A stretch of DNA of 64,000 bases from Bacillus vallismortis (GTDB taxonomy: Bacteria; Bacillota; Bacilli; Bacillales; Bacillaceae), in contig NZ_CP026362.1 of NCBI RefSeq assembly GCF_004116955.1, positions 1,528,501 through 1,592,500 of the forward strand, read 5' to 3'. This document shows, in pieces, positions 9,176 to 19,008 of the stretch (position 1 is its first letter; each line of letters opens with the position of its first letter). The position numbers and the translations under genes are program-made. Below the pieces are notes generated by a model, which worked only from the letters and a program-made list of their open reading frames with translations, had not been told where the DNA came from and made no database searches.

Positions 9176-9349
9176 ATGTATATGAGTATTATCATATTAG
9201 CATCTATGCTTTTATGGGGTGCAGTGATCCATGAACTAAATAAACCTTCAAAAACGCAAAGCACCCGAAAAATTGTTTCTTTGACATCTTTAGGTTCTTT
9301 ATCAACTATAGTTATTACGATTTCACTTTTTCAAAACTTCCCATTTTAA
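9176..9349 (+). CDS. Small membrane protein, 57 aa
   Basis: ATG at 9176 behind AAAGGAAGCGTTGAT, a good ribosome site. The product has two hydrophobic segments (IIILASMLLWGAVI and LGSLSTIVITISLF). It converges on yncF and shares the inverted repeat at 9391-9435. In the prophage, a different small membrane protein (44304-44531) sits in exactly the same place relative to the phage dUTPase, which suggests the arrangement is inherited. Function unknown. Confidence 0.55.
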   Translation: MYMSIIILASMLLWGAVIHELNKPSKTQSTRKIVSLTSLGSLSTIVITISLFQNFPF

Positions 9350-9390
9350 CATTATAATACATTATTCATTTTTGAATACGATAAGGTGTG

Positions 9391-9435
9391 CCTTGGCTAA
9401 CCTCCATGAATCCTCCTTCAGAAAATCAGCCAAGG
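9391..9435. terminator. Inverted repeat CCTTGGCT/AGCCAAGG between small ORF and dUTPase
   Basis: Arms 9391-9398 and 9428-9435 with a 29-base loop. The same arms flank the phage dUTPase at 44569-44617. Probably a bidirectional terminator, though U runs are weak here. Confidence 0.45.
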
Positions 9436-9444
9436 TTATTGCTT

Positions 9445-9879
9445 TTACTTCGTTCCCGTAGAACCGTGTCCGCCTCTATCTACATTACCTAAATGCTCTA
9501 CTTCAATCAATTCAACTGCTGGCATCTTTTTCATGATTCTGAACTGGCAGATCCGATCTCCTTTTTTCATTTCAGTATCCCGTAACGCATAAGCGGGGAA
9601 AAACCAGAAATCGCCGTCACCCTTGTATGACTCATCGATAACACCCATTGAGTTTGTTTGAATAACGCCAAAGTTTTTATATGTACTTGAACGGGGAACG
9701 ACATGTGCTTCGTAGCCTTCGGGCAATTCCATAGCTACACCTAATGGGACAAGTTTAAATTCACCTTTTTTCATTGCAACATCTTCAGCTGCTCGAAGAT
9801 CAATCCAATCTCCTTGCTCAATTTTGCTGATTCTTGTTTGTGTTTCATCTAGATATTTGATTTTTATTTGCATTGACAT
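9445..9879 (-). CDS. yncF: dUTP pyrophosphatase YncF
   Basis: 144 codons. Hydrolyses dUTP to dUMP and pyrophosphate, supplying ThyA and keeping uracil out of DNA. The trimeric dUTPase motifs are visible: [11 protein letters not shown] (motif 2), [12 protein letters not shown] (motif 3), [11 protein letters not shown] (motif 4) and GHGSTGTK (C-terminal motif 5). ATG at 9879 is preceded by TAAAGGAGTCATACTT. It is a close paralogue of the prophage enzyme at 44631-45059. Confidence 0.95.
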   Translation of the reverse strand: MSMQIKIKYLDETQTRISKIEQGDWIDLRAAEDVAMKKGEFKLVPLGVAMELPEGYEAHVVPRSSTYKNFGVIQTNSMGVIDESYKGDGDFWFFPAYALRDTEMKKGDRICQFRIMKKMPAVELIEVEHLGNVDRGGHGSTGTK

Positions 9880-9902
9880 AAGTATGACTCCTTTAGGATT
9901 AT

Positions 9903-10214
9903 TTAGTTACCACACGGTAATTTTTCAATGGCATTTCTGTCTTTGCAATATATTTCAACATAGCTGCTATCTGCCAACAATAGGACAAGTTCGCAATCAC
10001 TGTCAACAAACTCCTCATATGTCTCGACTTGATCAATTGTTTTCCCAAATGGAAATGCTTGCAGATTTGTTTCTAACCGATTCGCAAAGTCAGTCCTTTC
10101 AACAATTGCGTAATCATTAAAAAGCTCCTCATTATCTAGCTCTTCGTCTATAACAAAATAGGATTCTCCACTCGTAAGCCACATATAATTAGATATGTCT
10201 AACGGCTGAAGCAT
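9903..10214 (-). CDS. Hypothetical acidic protein, 103 aa
   Basis: Acidic soluble protein with short Glu/Asp-rich segments and a likely alpha/beta fold, start [20 protein letters not shown]. It ends 23 bases before the dUTPase start in the same direction. The position resembles that of yncE in B. subtilis, but I could not confirm the identity from sequence, so no symbol is given. Confidence 0.55.
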   Translation of the reverse strand: MLQPLDISNYMWLTSGESYFVIDEELDNEELFNDYAIVERTDFANRLETNLQAFPFGKTIDQVETYEEFVDSDCELVLLLADSSYVEIYCKDRNAIEKLPCGN

Positions 10215-10310
10215 CTTCCATAGTTAAACACCGTATTCATTCGGTATTTGAAAGTGAACTCCCCTTAACATATATACTCCTCTCTTACAATTACTGCATT
10301 GTTAGGCGTT

Positions 10311-10442
10311 TTACACGAAATCGACTGCCATTTGATCCCGATCTTCTTTCTTCTGAATACTCATTTCATAAATTTTCGCGCCTGTAACAAAAGGGCGCCC
10401 CGTATTCTCCTGGTTTTTATCAATAAGAGCCAGTCGTACTCT
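10311..10442 (-). pseudogene. Short remnant of an unknown gene
   Basis: Between yncE-like and yncD (10215-10643) no intact gene exists. On the minus strand one phase reads as plausible protein (VRLALIDKNQENTGRPFVTG and onward to ...QMAVDFV, stop at 10311) but has no start and is preceded by stops. It looks like a 3' fragment. Parent not recognised. Confidence 0.35.
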
Positions 10443-10643
10443 TTATGGGGGGATTTCCCATTAATGAAATCCTTCTGGAGCCAGCGTCGGCATTGATAAG
10501 CACCTTCTTCTCTATCATAGATTTACTATTGAATGATTTCAAATGAAGTTGAATAAAATAAAATTGAACGTATCCAACAATTAACAATTTATGTTATCGC
10601 TATATGCGTTTTTTATTATTCCATAAGAAAGAAGGAAACCTTG

Positions 10644-11828
10644 ATGACAAAGCTTTGCCGAGAAGTTTGGATCGAAGTCAATCTTGATGCCATAAAAAAA
10701 AACTTGCGAGCGATTCGCCGCCATATTCCTAATAAGAGCAAAATTATGGCTGTCGTAAAAGCAAACGGTTATGGCCATGGATCTGTAGAAGTGGCGCGCC
10801 ATGCTCTGGAACACGGAGCGAGTGAGCTCGCTGTTGCCAGCGTAGAGGAGGGAATCGTTTTACGAAAAGCGGGCATTACAGCACCTATCCTTGTGCTTGG
10901 TTTTACATCCCTTAGTTGTGTGAAAAAATCAGCAGATTGGAATATAGAGTTAACCGCATTCCAGGCTGATTGGATTCAAAACGCGAACAAGATATTGGAA
11001 AACGAAGATAGTGCTAATCGATTGGGTATTCATATTAATGTAGACACCGGAATGGGACGATTAGGTGTACGCACAAAAGAAAAACTTTTAGCAGTAGTGA
11101 ATGCAGTAACAGCAAGTAAATTCCTAAGATGGGCAGGTATCTATACACATTTTTCAACAGCTGATGAACCAGACACTACACTAACCAAGCTGCAGCACGA
11201 TACCTTTATCAGTTTTCTCAGCTTCTTAAAAAATCAAGAAATTGAATTGCCCACCGTGCATATGAACAATACGGCTGCGGCGATCGCTTTTCCTGAATAT
11301 AGCGCTGATATGATTCGTTTAGGCATCGGCATGTATGGCTTATACCCTTCAGACTATATTAAACAACTAGGCCTCGTGAAGCTTGAACCTGCATTAAGTT
11401 TAAAAGCGCGAATCGCTTATGTAAAAACCATGCGGACAGAACCCCGAACCGTTAGCTATGGGGCTACATATATAGCAGAACCTGACGAAGTCATCGCCAC
11501 ATTGCCGGTCGGGTATGCTGACGGTTATTCTCGCGCCCTTTCCAATCGCGGGTTTGTTCTTCATCGCGGAAGACGAGTGCCAGTTGCGGGGAGAGTAACA
11601 ATGGATATGATCATGGTCAGTTTAGGAGAGCATGGTGAAGGCAAACAAGGTGAGGAAGTCGTAATTTACGGTCAGCAAAAGGGAGCTGAGATCACCGTTG
11701 ATGAGGTTGCTGACATGCTTAATACGATTAACTACGAAGTGGTGTCAACATTAAGCCGCCGCATCCCTCGTTTTTATATAAGAGATGGTGAGATTTTCAA
11801 GGTATCAACCCCAGTAATGTACGTGTAG
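10644..11828 (+). CDS. yncD: Alanine racemase (second copy, YncD)
   Basis: 394 codons from the ATG at 10644, which follows GAAGGAAACCTTG. Interconverts L- and D-alanine with PLP. The PLP lysine lies in VVKANGYGHG near residue 38, the catalytic tyrosine in SYGATY, and the C-terminal beta domain contains GRVTMDMIMV. Length equals the B. subtilis YncD enzyme. It is transcribed opposite to its neighbours. YncD-type racemases are associated with sporulation and modulation of germination, but that is family knowledge. Confidence 0.93.
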   Translation: MTKLCREVWIEVNLDAIKKNLRAIRRHIPNKSKIMAVVKANGYGHGSVEVARHALEHGASELAVASVEEGIVLRKAGITAPILVLGFTSLSCVKKSADWNIELTAFQADWIQNANKILENEDSANRLGIHINVDTGMGRLGVRTKEKLLAVVNAVTASKFLRWAGIYTHFSTADEPDTTLTKLQHDTFISFLSFLKNQEIELPTVHMNNTAAAIAFPEYSADMIRLGIGMYGLYPSDYIKQLGLVKLEPALSLKARIAYVKTMRTEPRTVSYGATYIAEPDEVIATLPVGYADGYSRALSNRGFVLHRGRRVPVAGRVTMDMIMVSLGEHGEGKQGEEVVIYGQQKGAEITVDEVADMLNTINYEVVSTLSRRIPRFYIRDGEIFKVSTPVMYV

Positions 11829-12366
11829 GGTTTTCTTGCGTTTTTTGCAAATACGTTATGCTGACCAAGATTCCTCTAACGGGGGAATTTACTTTTCAAA
11901 CCCCCCCTATAACAGAGAGATGTAATGCGCCGAATTAATGTTTGATATACCTCAAGGACTGATTTTTCATGGTATTTTTATCGTGTCGACAACGAAAATG
12001 CTCTTTGCGTTCTTTACATGTACGCCCCTTCGTTTCCGGCATGAATTTCTGCAAAAACCATCACAAAGTTTGATATCCAAAGGAAAAACACTTATCCCAG
12101 AACTAAGTTCTCTTCATCTTCGAGGAAATGTTTCCGCTAGGTAAGACCGCTCTCCTTGTCTGATCCCTTGCCTAGTTGTGTGTTTTTTTTGCCTCTGCAC
12201 GCTTATCTTCTTAAATTTGTTTAAGACATATAACGTCTCATTGATCAAAAGGGATTAGTAGATGTTTTATAATATTCTATATTTTTTACCTGTTTTAGTA
12301 ACCCCCTTATATAGAGTCAAACATGCTTTTTAAGCTTGTTGAATGATATAGAAACATCATAAAAAC
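11829..12366. other. Gene-free stretch after yncD
   Basis: About 540 bases with only short unlikely ORFs. yncB and yncC, which I recall between yncD and xylB in B. subtilis 168, were not seen. Nothing else recognised. Confidence 0.4.
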
Positions 12367-12390
12367 ACCCCTTACGGTAACGTGAGGGGC
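12367..12390 (-). terminator. Hairpin downstream of the xylanase remnant
   Basis: CCCCTTACG-GTAA-CGTGAGGGG, followed leftward by TGTTTTT. It lies on the 3' side of the GH11 pseudogene and was probably its terminator. Confidence 0.6.
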
Positions 12391-12468
12391 TTATTTGTTT
12401 CCGTTTTCTTCGTGAACCAAAAATTTAGACGGATACCAAATCAGGTTTGAATCACAAAACAAAATGGA

Positions 12469-12693
12469 TTATCTGCTTTTCCCTCCAATAGCCAGTACAT
12501 TCGTCGTTACGTTAGCACTGCCATTACTTTGATATCCTCTACCGTAAGCGCGGTTTCATACATCTTTCCTAAGCTTTCCCACTTCTTGAAGTGTTCGCTG
12601 ACAGATACAGTTCCGCTCGTTCGTTTTGTCTGCCGGACACTCCCATACTGTTTAAATATTGCGAAACCTATACATAGAAGGTTGGTTCATTCA
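12469..12693 (-). pseudogene. Endo-1,4-beta-xylanase (GH11) C-terminal remnant
   Basis: Joining frames on the minus strand gives the C-terminal part of a GH11 xylanase: NQPSM, then [45 protein letters not shown], then after a one-base frameshift [20 protein letters not shown] and a stop. It resembles the B. pumilus type of XynA; the usual MPMG between LG and KMYET is missing. The N-terminal two thirds, with the catalytic nucleophile, are gone. It lies downstream of the xylose operon, as if a xylan-degrading gene was once linked to xylose use. It cannot make an active enzyme. Confidence 0.8.
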
Positions 12694-12824
12694 TAATTGT
12701 TTCATTTGGTACTTACCGTGATGATTTGTTTATCTCATCATCTTTCAAAACAAGGAAACAAATTATATTGTTCTTTCGTTAATCTCCTGACAGAAAATAC
12801 ACTTTTTACGTCCCACACTTCTCA

Positions 12825-14324
12825 TTAGGCTTTTCGAAAGCTCTTCAAAGCCGAATTGAGATCCTTTGTTTGGCTGTAAATTTTCTTATACAAATCAAAT
12901 AGTGTTTTATATTTTTGAACATTTTGTTCCTTTGGGTAAAATACAGCAGCCTCACGAATGAACTGCTCTGCACATTCTTCAAGGGATTCAAACCACCTAC
13001 TTCCAAAAGCAGCTAACATAGCGGCCCCCATGGCTGGGCCCTGTTCATTTTCTAACTGAATCACCCTCGCATTGAAAATATCTGCCTGCATTTGAAGCCA
13101 CGTTTCATTTTTAGCTCCCCCACCGATAGAAACAACAGTATGAATTGATTTTCCCGATTCGCGAAATAGCTCAATTGATTCATGTAAAGAGAATGTGATG
13201 CCTTCCATTACTGCCCTCACAAAATGCTCTCTTTTATGAGCTCCATCCATTCCGATAAAACTTCCCCGAATAGAAGAATCCGCATGCGGCGTTCTTTCAC
13301 CAACCAAATAAGGAGTGTATAATAGTCCATTTGCTCCTATCGGAATGGATTCCATCCCCTGCAGTAATTGCTCAAACGATTCGTTTGGTGCAAACGTTCT
13401 TTTAAACCAATCCAAACTGTATCCTGCAGCAAGCGTGACTCCCATCGTATAAAAAGAATCCTTTTTTCCATGATGAAAAAAATGCACTTTCCCTTTAAAA
13501 TCTCTTTCATTGCCTTCTTCGCAGGAAAGTATGACCCCTGACGTCCCAATACTGCATAGTGTTTTTTCTGATGAGAGGATACCGGCTCCGATAGCACCGC
13601 AAGCGTTATCTGCTCCCCCAGCGTACACTTTTGTTTTTTCCAATAGCCCCGTCTCCGCCGCAACGTTGGGAAGCAGCGACCCTACACATTCATGAGATTC
13701 AACAAGCGGAGGACAAATAGCTGCAGAAATACCAAATTGGTTGCAAATATCATCACTCCACTCCCTGCGAGTCATATGTAAAAGTAAAGTTCCTGCCGCA
13801 TCGGAGTAGTCGGTGTGAATCGCACCAGTCATACGGAATCTCACATAGTCCTTCGGAAGCAAAAAAACAGCAGTTTTTTTAAAAAGTTCAGGTTCATGTT
13901 CCTTCACCCATAGCATTTTTGGTAATGTAAACCCTTCTAGAACACGGTTTTTTGTGATGTCAAGCAGATGATCGCCGCATTCCTCGGTCATCCTCTTACA
14001 TTGAGGTGTCGTTCTGGTATCATTCCAAAGAATGGCATGACGTAACACCTGTTTATCTTGGTCAAGCAGGACCAACCCATGCATTTGTCCTGAATAGCTT
14101 ATGCCGTCAATGTCCTTGGCTTCAACGTTAGATATAGAAACCAATTCAGCCAATGCAACAATTGTTTGCTGCACCCAGTCTTCAGGATTTTGCTCACTAT
14201 ATCCCGCCTTCTCTTGAATGAGCGGATAACTTTTGGACGTTTCTGCACAAACCTTGCCGTTTTGATTGACTAAAATCGTTTTAACAGCACTCGTTCCAAG
14301 ATCTATTCCAATGACATACTTCAT
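12825..14324 (-). CDS. xylB: Xylulokinase XylB
   Basis: 499 codons, the expected length. FGGY-family sugar kinase phosphorylating D-xylulose to xylulose-5-phosphate, the second step of xylose catabolism in the cytoplasm. Motifs: GIDLGTSAVKTILVNQNG near the N-terminus (phosphate loop), SGQMHGLVLLD, GGADNACGAIGAGIL, and SIGGGAKNETWLQMQADIFN of the C-terminal FGGY signature. ATG at 14324 follows AAGAGGTGAAAAC. It is 161 bases downstream of xylA in one operon, repressed by XylR. Confidence 0.97.
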   Translation of the reverse strand: MKYVIGIDLGTSAVKTILVNQNGKVCAETSKSYPLIQEKAGYSEQNPEDWVQQTIVALAELVSISNVEAKDIDGISYSGQMHGLVLLDQDKQVLRHAILWNDTRTTPQCKRMTEECGDHLLDITKNRVLEGFTLPKMLWVKEHEPELFKKTAVFLLPKDYVRFRMTGAIHTDYSDAAGTLLLHMTRREWSDDICNQFGISAAICPPLVESHECVGSLLPNVAAETGLLEKTKVYAGGADNACGAIGAGILSSEKTLCSIGTSGVILSCEEGNERDFKGKVHFFHHGKKDSFYTMGVTLAAGYSLDWFKRTFAPNESFEQLLQGMESIPIGANGLLYTPYLVGERTPHADSSIRGSFIGMDGAHKREHFVRAVMEGITFSLHESIELFRESGKSIHTVVSIGGGAKNETWLQMQADIFNARVIQLENEQGPAMGAAMLAAFGSRWFESLEECAEQFIREAAVFYPKEQNVQKYKTLFDLYKKIYSQTKDLNSALKSFRKA

Positions 14325-14387
14325 GTTTTCACCTCTTACCCTTGTAAAAAAACATTCACTCTAGATAAATGCCCAGTTATAGAAATG

Positions 14388-14430
14388 ACCCGTCATAACA
14401 ATAAACAATAGTTAAGGAATCATGACGGGT
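14388..14430. repeat. Inverted repeat between xylA and xylB
   Basis: ACCCGTCAT (14388-14396) and ATGACGGGT (14422-14430) can pair in the intercistronic RNA. No T run follows, so it is more likely an RNA processing or stability element than a full terminator. Confidence 0.4.
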
Positions 14431-14485
14431 AGTCTCAAGTATTGGCTATCATGCTATACCTTTTTATAGCGGTTCTCTTGATCTG

Positions 14486-15823
14486 TTATACTTCTAAAAT
14501 GTATTGGTTCAATACCGCTTTTAATCGCTCCTGTCTTCCTGATTCGTTTTTAATCGCTTTATGATTTAGCGCATATTGCTCAAGAGTATGGAAATTAGCT
14601 CTTCCTTCTATAATTTCAAGACCAATTCCTTCAGTAAAGCTGCGATAACGATGTTGAATCACATCATCAAACACACGATCTTCGATTAATTTATGGGCTA
14701 CTCTCAATCCTCTTGCAAATGCATCCATCCCCGCAATATGGGCATGCACTAAATCATCAGGCTCAAAAGAAGATCTGCTGACCTTCGCGTCAAAGTTTAA
14801 TCCGCCGCTACCAAGGCCGCCATTTTGCAGGATCTCGTACATTGCTAATGTCGTAGAATATAAATCTGTCGGAAATTCATCCGTGTCCCAGCCTAAAAGA
14901 GGATGACCTTGGTTCGCGTCAACAGAGCCAAGCAGACCATGTACTCTTGCTATGCGTAATTCATGTTCAAATGTATGTCCGGCTAATGTGGCATGATTGG
15001 CTTCGAGATTTAATTTAAAATGACTGTCTAAGCCATATTGCTTTAAAAAGGCAATGGTTGTTGCTGCATCTGTATCATATTGATGAGTGGTCGGCTCTTT
15101 TGGTTTTGGTTCAATCAAAAACTGCCCTGTATACCCGATTTCCTTCGCATAATCCACTGCCATATGCATAAATCTGGCCAAATTATCAAGCTCTAATTTC
15201 AAATCGGTATTTAACAGTGTTTCGTATCCTTCACGGCCGCCCCAAAACACATAATTCTCGGCGCCAAGTTCTTTTGCTGTTTCTAGCCCTTTTTTTACTT
15301 GTGCTGCAGCATACGCAAACACATCTGCATTGCAGGAAGTCGCGGCACCATGGACGAAACGGGGATTCGTGAACATGTTTGCAGTATTCCATAATAGCTT
15401 AACGTTGCTGGTTCTCATGTATTCTTTCAACATGCTCACGATACTGTCTACATTTTGATTCGTCTCTTTTAACGTACTTCCTTCCGGTGCAATATCTCGG
15501 TCATGAAAAGCAAAATATGGTGCATCCAGTTTTTCAAACAGCTCAAATGCTGCATCTACTCTCGCCTTGGCCAGATCCATTCCTTTATACTGATCCCACG
15601 GTCTTTGCATCGTAGCCGCTCCAAAAACGTCTGTGCCATCAGCGGTAAATGTATGCCAATAAGCAATCGAAAAACGCAAATGCTCTTTCATCGTTTTTCC
15701 GCCGATTACTTCTTTAGCATTATAATATTTAAATGCTAAAGGATTAGTGGAGTCTGTCCCTTCGTAAACCACTTTGTTTACGCTTTCAAAATAGTTAACT
15801 GAACTAGAATGAGAGTGAACCAT
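14486..15823 (-). CDS. xylA: Xylose isomerase XylA
   Basis: 445 codons. Converts D-xylose to D-xylulose with two divalent metals. Catalytic His-Asp pair in [12 protein letters not shown], metal ligands in [10 protein letters not shown] and [12 protein letters not shown], and [11 protein letters not shown] are all intact. The start ATG at 15823 follows AAGGGGGAAATCAC. The promoter and XylR operator lie directly upstream (15887-15949), and a cre-like site lies inside the first codons (15775-15788), the arrangement known for xylAB of B. subtilis. First gene of xylAB. Confidence 0.98.
   Translation of the reverse strand: MVHSHSSSVNYFESVNKVVYEGTDSTNPLAFKYYNAKEVIGGKTMKEHLRFSIAYWHTFTADGTDVFGAATMQRPWDQYKGMDLAKARVDAAFELFEKLDAPYFAFHDRDIAPEGSTLKETNQNVDSIVSMLKEYMRTSNVKLLWNTANMFTNPRFVHGAATSCNADVFAYAAAQVKKGLETAKELGAENYVFWGGREGYETLLNTDLKLELDNLARFMHMAVDYAKEIGYTGQFLIEPKPKEPTTHQYDTDAATTIAFLKQYGLDSHFKLNLEANHATLAGHTFEHELRIARVHGLLGSVDANQGHPLLGWDTDEFPTDLYSTTLAMYEILQNGGLGSGGLNFDAKVSRSSFEPDDLVHAHIAGMDAFARGLRVAHKLIEDRVFDDVIQHRYRSFTEGIGLEIIEGRANFHTLEQYALNHKAIKNESGRQERLKAVLNQYILEV
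15775..15788 (-). promoter_or_regulatory. Catabolite response element in xylA
   Basis: TGAAAGCGTAAACA on the minus strand fits the CcpA-binding consensus WTGNAANCGNWWNCA. It lies within the 5' end of xylA, where a cre is known in B. subtilis. Confidence 0.7.
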
Positions 15824-15886
15824 GTGATTTCCCCCTTAAAAATAAATTCAGGCGCATTTTATGTCATATGGTAAGCAAGTTATTTA

Positions 15887-15911
15887 TTAGTTTGTTGACT
15901 AAACAAACTAA
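15887..15911. promoter_or_regulatory. XylR operator of xylA
   Basis: 25-bp near-palindrome with arms TTAGTTTGTT and AAACAAACTAA. The same arms occur upstream of xynP at 20653. This is the known XylR operator type, lifted by xylose. Confidence 0.9.
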
Positions 15912-15920
15912 CTTATTTTC

Positions 15921-15949
15921 ATCTTATATAACCTCATCCGTATTTTCAA
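15921..15949 (-). promoter_or_regulatory. xylA sigma-A promoter
   Basis: On the minus strand TTGAAA (15949-15944) and TAAGAT (15926-15921) are spaced 17 bases. The XylR operator starts 10 bases downstream, so the repressor would block initiation. Confidence 0.65.
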
Positions 15950-16065
15950 TATTTTTTTCGTTTTTTATGAACACATTAGATATAATAAGGGTAAGATTCG
16001 ATATGTACCATGTTTCATACTGAACACATAAAATGTCAACTTAATTTATAGGTTATACAAATGGA

Positions 16066-17226
16066 GTGGATGAAGTGGATATCGCAGATCAAACCTTTGT
16101 CAAAAAAGTAAATCAAAAATTATTATTAAAAGAAATACTTAAGAACTCACCTATTTCAAGAGCAAAATTATCTGAAAAGACTGGATTAAATAAATCAACT
16201 GTTTCATCACAGGTAAACACATTAATGAAAGAAAACCTTGTATTTGAAATCGGCCAGGGCCAATCAAGCGGCGGCAGAAGACCTGTCATGCTTGTTTTTA
16301 ATCAAAAGGCGGGATACTCCGTAGGGATAGACGTTGGTGTGGATTATATTAATGGCATTTTAACAGACCTTGAAGGGACGATCGTCCTGGATCAACACCA
16401 TCATTTGGAATGTCATTCTCCAGAAATAACGAAAGACATTCTAGTGAATATGATTCATCACTTTATGACACATATGCCACAATCTCCGTACGGGCTTATT
16501 GGTATAGGGATATGCGTTCCTGGGCTCATTGATGAAAATCAAAAAATTGTTTTCACTCCGAACTCCAACTGGAGAAATATTGACTTAAAACCTTTCATTC
16601 AAGAGACGTTCAATATTCCTGTTTTTATTGAAAATGAGGCAAATGCCGGTGCATATGGAGAAAAAGTATTCGGTGCTGCAAAAAATCACGAAAACATTAT
16701 TTATGCAAGTATCAGTACAGGAATAGGGATCGGTGTCATTATCAACAATCATTTATATAGAGGGGTAAGCGGATTTTCTGGAGAAATGGGACATATGACA
16801 ATAGATTTTAATGGACCTAAATGCAGTTGCGGAAACCGAGGCTGCTGGGAATTGTATGCCTCCGAGAAGGCTTTATTAACAACTCTTCAGACGAAAGAGA
16901 AAAAAGTGTCCACTCAAGATATCATAGACCTCGCCCATCTGAATGATATTGGAACTTTAAACGCGCTACAAAATTTTGGATTCTATTTAGGCATAGGCCT
17001 TACCAATATTTTAAATACGTTCAACCCACAAGCCATCATTTTAAGAAACAGCATCATCGAATCGCATCCAATGGTTTTACAATCAATTAGAAGTGAAGTG
17101 TTATCTAGGGGTTATTCCCAATTTGCCAATAGCTATGAGTTATTGCCATCTTCCTTAGGAAAGAGTGCACCTGCATTAGGAATGTCTTCTATTGTGATTG
17201 AACATTTTCTAGATATCGTTACATGA
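16066..17226 (+). CDS. xylR: Xylose operon repressor XylR (ROK family)
   Basis: 386 codons from GTG 16066. N-terminal winged helix-turn-helix: ISRAKLSEKTGLNKSTVSSQ. The ROK sugar-binding domain follows, with IGIDVGVDYI-type glycine loop and the zinc signature CSCGNRGCWELYASE near residue 255. Without xylose it binds the two operators at xylA and xynP and represses both units; it is divergent from xylA, as in B. subtilis. Length equals the long XylR form of W23-type strains rather than the shorter annotation of 168. Confidence 0.96.
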   Translation: MDEVDIADQTFVKKVNQKLLLKEILKNSPISRAKLSEKTGLNKSTVSSQVNTLMKENLVFEIGQGQSSGGRRPVMLVFNQKAGYSVGIDVGVDYINGILTDLEGTIVLDQHHHLECHSPEITKDILVNMIHHFMTHMPQSPYGLIGIGICVPGLIDENQKIVFTPNSNWRNIDLKPFIQETFNIPVFIENEANAGAYGEKVFGAAKNHENIIYASISTGIGIGVIINNHLYRGVSGFSGEMGHMTIDFNGPKCSCGNRGCWELYASEKALLTTLQTKEKKVSTQDIIDLAHLNDIGTLNALQNFGFYLGIGLTNILNTFNPQAIILRNSIIESHPMVLQSIRSEVLSRGYSQFANSYELLPSSLGKSAPALGMSSIVIEHFLDIVT

Positions 17227-17254
17227 TGAATTGTACAATACGCTATGTTCTATG

Positions 17255-17278
17255 CTCATCTTCGAAGATGAGTTTTTG
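17255..17278 (+). terminator. xylR terminator
   Basis: CTCATC-TTCGAA-GATGAG followed by TTTTTGTTTT, 29 bases after the xylR stop. Confidence 0.85.
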
Positions 17279-17333
17279 TTTTGTTGATTTCATGATGAAT
17301 AAGACCATTTTATTAAGGATACCTTCTCCTATG

Positions 17334-17366
17334 AAAAAGGAGTTCTTCACTAGAAGTCTCCTTTTT
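17334..17366. terminator. Bidirectional terminator between xylR and xynB
   Basis: AAAAAGGAG / CTCCTTTTT arms flank a 15-base loop. In the leftward sense it is followed by T-rich sequence and ends the xynP-xynB transcript. Confidence 0.7.
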
Positions 17367-17376
17367 CACGTGTATA

Positions 17377-18978
17377 TTATTTTTCTTTATAACGAAAATA
17401 TCTAAAGTCGGCCGGAATATGATTTCCACTTGTATCTTGACATTGCATTCCTACAAAAGCACCTGTGAAGAAGCCTCCTCCACGAATATAATCATCTGAT
17501 AATTTTTTCGATTCCAATGCAATGTCAATTTTTCTCCAATCTTCTTTGTTAAACGAATAGAAATAATAATAGTTTTCCTTTTCAACGCTTACTCTTAGAT
17601 AGATATACTTTACCTCATGAGGAATCACAATTTTATTTTTCAATGGCTGTGAAAAAGAGAAGTTATCACATATTGTTAATTCAAGAATACGGCCAAGTTC
17701 TTCATCATGCGTGACTTGAAGAGCCGTCCAGTTTTCGGTATTGTAGTAGTTCACCAATCCGGCGGCTTGTTGAAAATTCTCCGGGTAAAACTCAACTGCA
17801 GTTTCCGCTTCAAAATGGAGACTTTGCCAGCGTCTGGCGACAAATGCCTGAGTAAATGTCGAGGTTAATGATTCATGACCGTATAATCGCAAATGATTTG
17901 GCACTTGAGTCAACGAGCCTAATTCATTTGTAAATGGGATCCTTAACGTTTGAAAATGAATATTTAATGTTGGATCTACGAATTCATCAACTTCCGGGCA
18001 GGTTGCTGGAAACACCTTTTCTGATACAGCCGGGGCTTCTACCTCCAAGCTTCCTTCTTTTCCACCTGCTACATAAGGCCATTCATCTTTCCAATAGAGT
18101 TTTTGAATAGCTGTTTCTCTGCCCAAAGGACAATATCCTCTCTGCTGAAAAATGGAATCATCGTCAGGATGTATGGGACGCCCTGTTAAATGAGCTAAAT
18201 ACCACTCACCTGTATGTGTTTGAACAATGGAGGCATGTCCACATTTTTGCAGCGGATTTTCTGGGTCATGCCACGATGTTAAGAGTGGATTATCGGGATG
18301 AACTTCATATGGCCCTTCAATATTTGCAGAACGGGCAATTGTAGCAGCGTGTTCGAACCGTGTTCCTCCTTCTGCAGTTAATAAATAATAATAGTTCCCG
18401 ATACGATAAAGGTGCGGAGCTTCTGTCAGTTTTCTATCCGTTCCTTTAAATATAACTTTCGGTTTACCAATTAATTTTTGCTCCTTATCAGAATACTCTT
18501 GTATGACTATTCCTCCAAATGAATGCCGATCAATACGCTGATCCCATAACATATTTAATAAATATTTTTTCCCATCTGTATCATGAAATAAAGATGCATC
18601 AAACCCCGAGCTATTTAATGTAATCGGTTCTCCCCAGTCACCATTAACCGTTTCACAAGTCACCAAATAATTGTGACAATCTTTCCAAGCGCCATCTACG
18701 ACCTTAACATCCGTATAGACGAGCCAAAACCTTCCGTCGCTATAACTTAAACATGGCGCCCAAACCCCCCCTGAGTTAGGGTTTCCTTTCATGTCTAATT
18801 GTGAAACTCTCTGTAATGGATGTGCAACTAAGTGCCAATTCACTAAATCTTTTGAGTGATGTATCTGTACTCCTGGAAACCACTCAAATGTAGATACAGC
18901 GATATAATAATCCTCTCCTACCCTACAAATACTTGGATCGGGATTGAATCCTTTAAGTACTGGATTGATAATCTTCAT
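17377..18978 (-). CDS. xynB: Beta-xylosidase XynB (GH43)
   Basis: 533 codons, the usual length. Intracellular GH43 enzyme that splits xylobiose and xylooligosaccharides to xylose. N-terminal five-bladed propeller with the general base Asp in [20 protein letters not shown], the pKa-modulating Asp in [12 protein letters not shown] and the general acid Glu in [15 protein letters not shown]-terminal beta-sandwich domain closes the active site. ATG at 18978 follows GAGGAGTCCCAA. It is 30 bases downstream of the transporter xynP and co-transcribed with it. Confidence 0.96.
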   Translation of the reverse strand: MKIINPVLKGFNPDPSICRVGEDYYIAVSTFEWFPGVQIHHSKDLVNWHLVAHPLQRVSQLDMKGNPNSGGVWAPCLSYSDGRFWLVYTDVKVVDGAWKDCHNYLVTCETVNGDWGEPITLNSSGFDASLFHDTDGKKYLLNMLWDQRIDRHSFGGIVIQEYSDKEQKLIGKPKVIFKGTDRKLTEAPHLYRIGNYYYLLTAEGGTRFEHAATIARSANIEGPYEVHPDNPLLTSWHDPENPLQKCGHASIVQTHTGEWYLAHLTGRPIHPDDDSIFQQRGYCPLGRETAIQKLYWKDEWPYVAGGKEGSLEVEAPAVSEKVFPATCPEVDEFVDPTLNIHFQTLRIPFTNELGSLTQVPNHLRLYGHESLTSTFTQAFVARRWQSLHFEAETAVEFYPENFQQAAGLVNYYNTENWTALQVTHDEELGRILELTICDNFSFSQPLKNKIVIPHEVKYIYLRVSVEKENYYYFYSFNKEDWRKIDIALESKKLSDDYIRGGGFFTGAFVGMQCQDTSGNHIPADFRYFRYKEK

Positions 18979-19008
18979 TTGGGACTCCTCCTCAGTTTAT
19001 TTCCTTTT

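Noticed and set aside
11938..12144. Plus-strand ORF of 68 codons after yncD
   Set aside because: No ribosome site and no protein-like composition.
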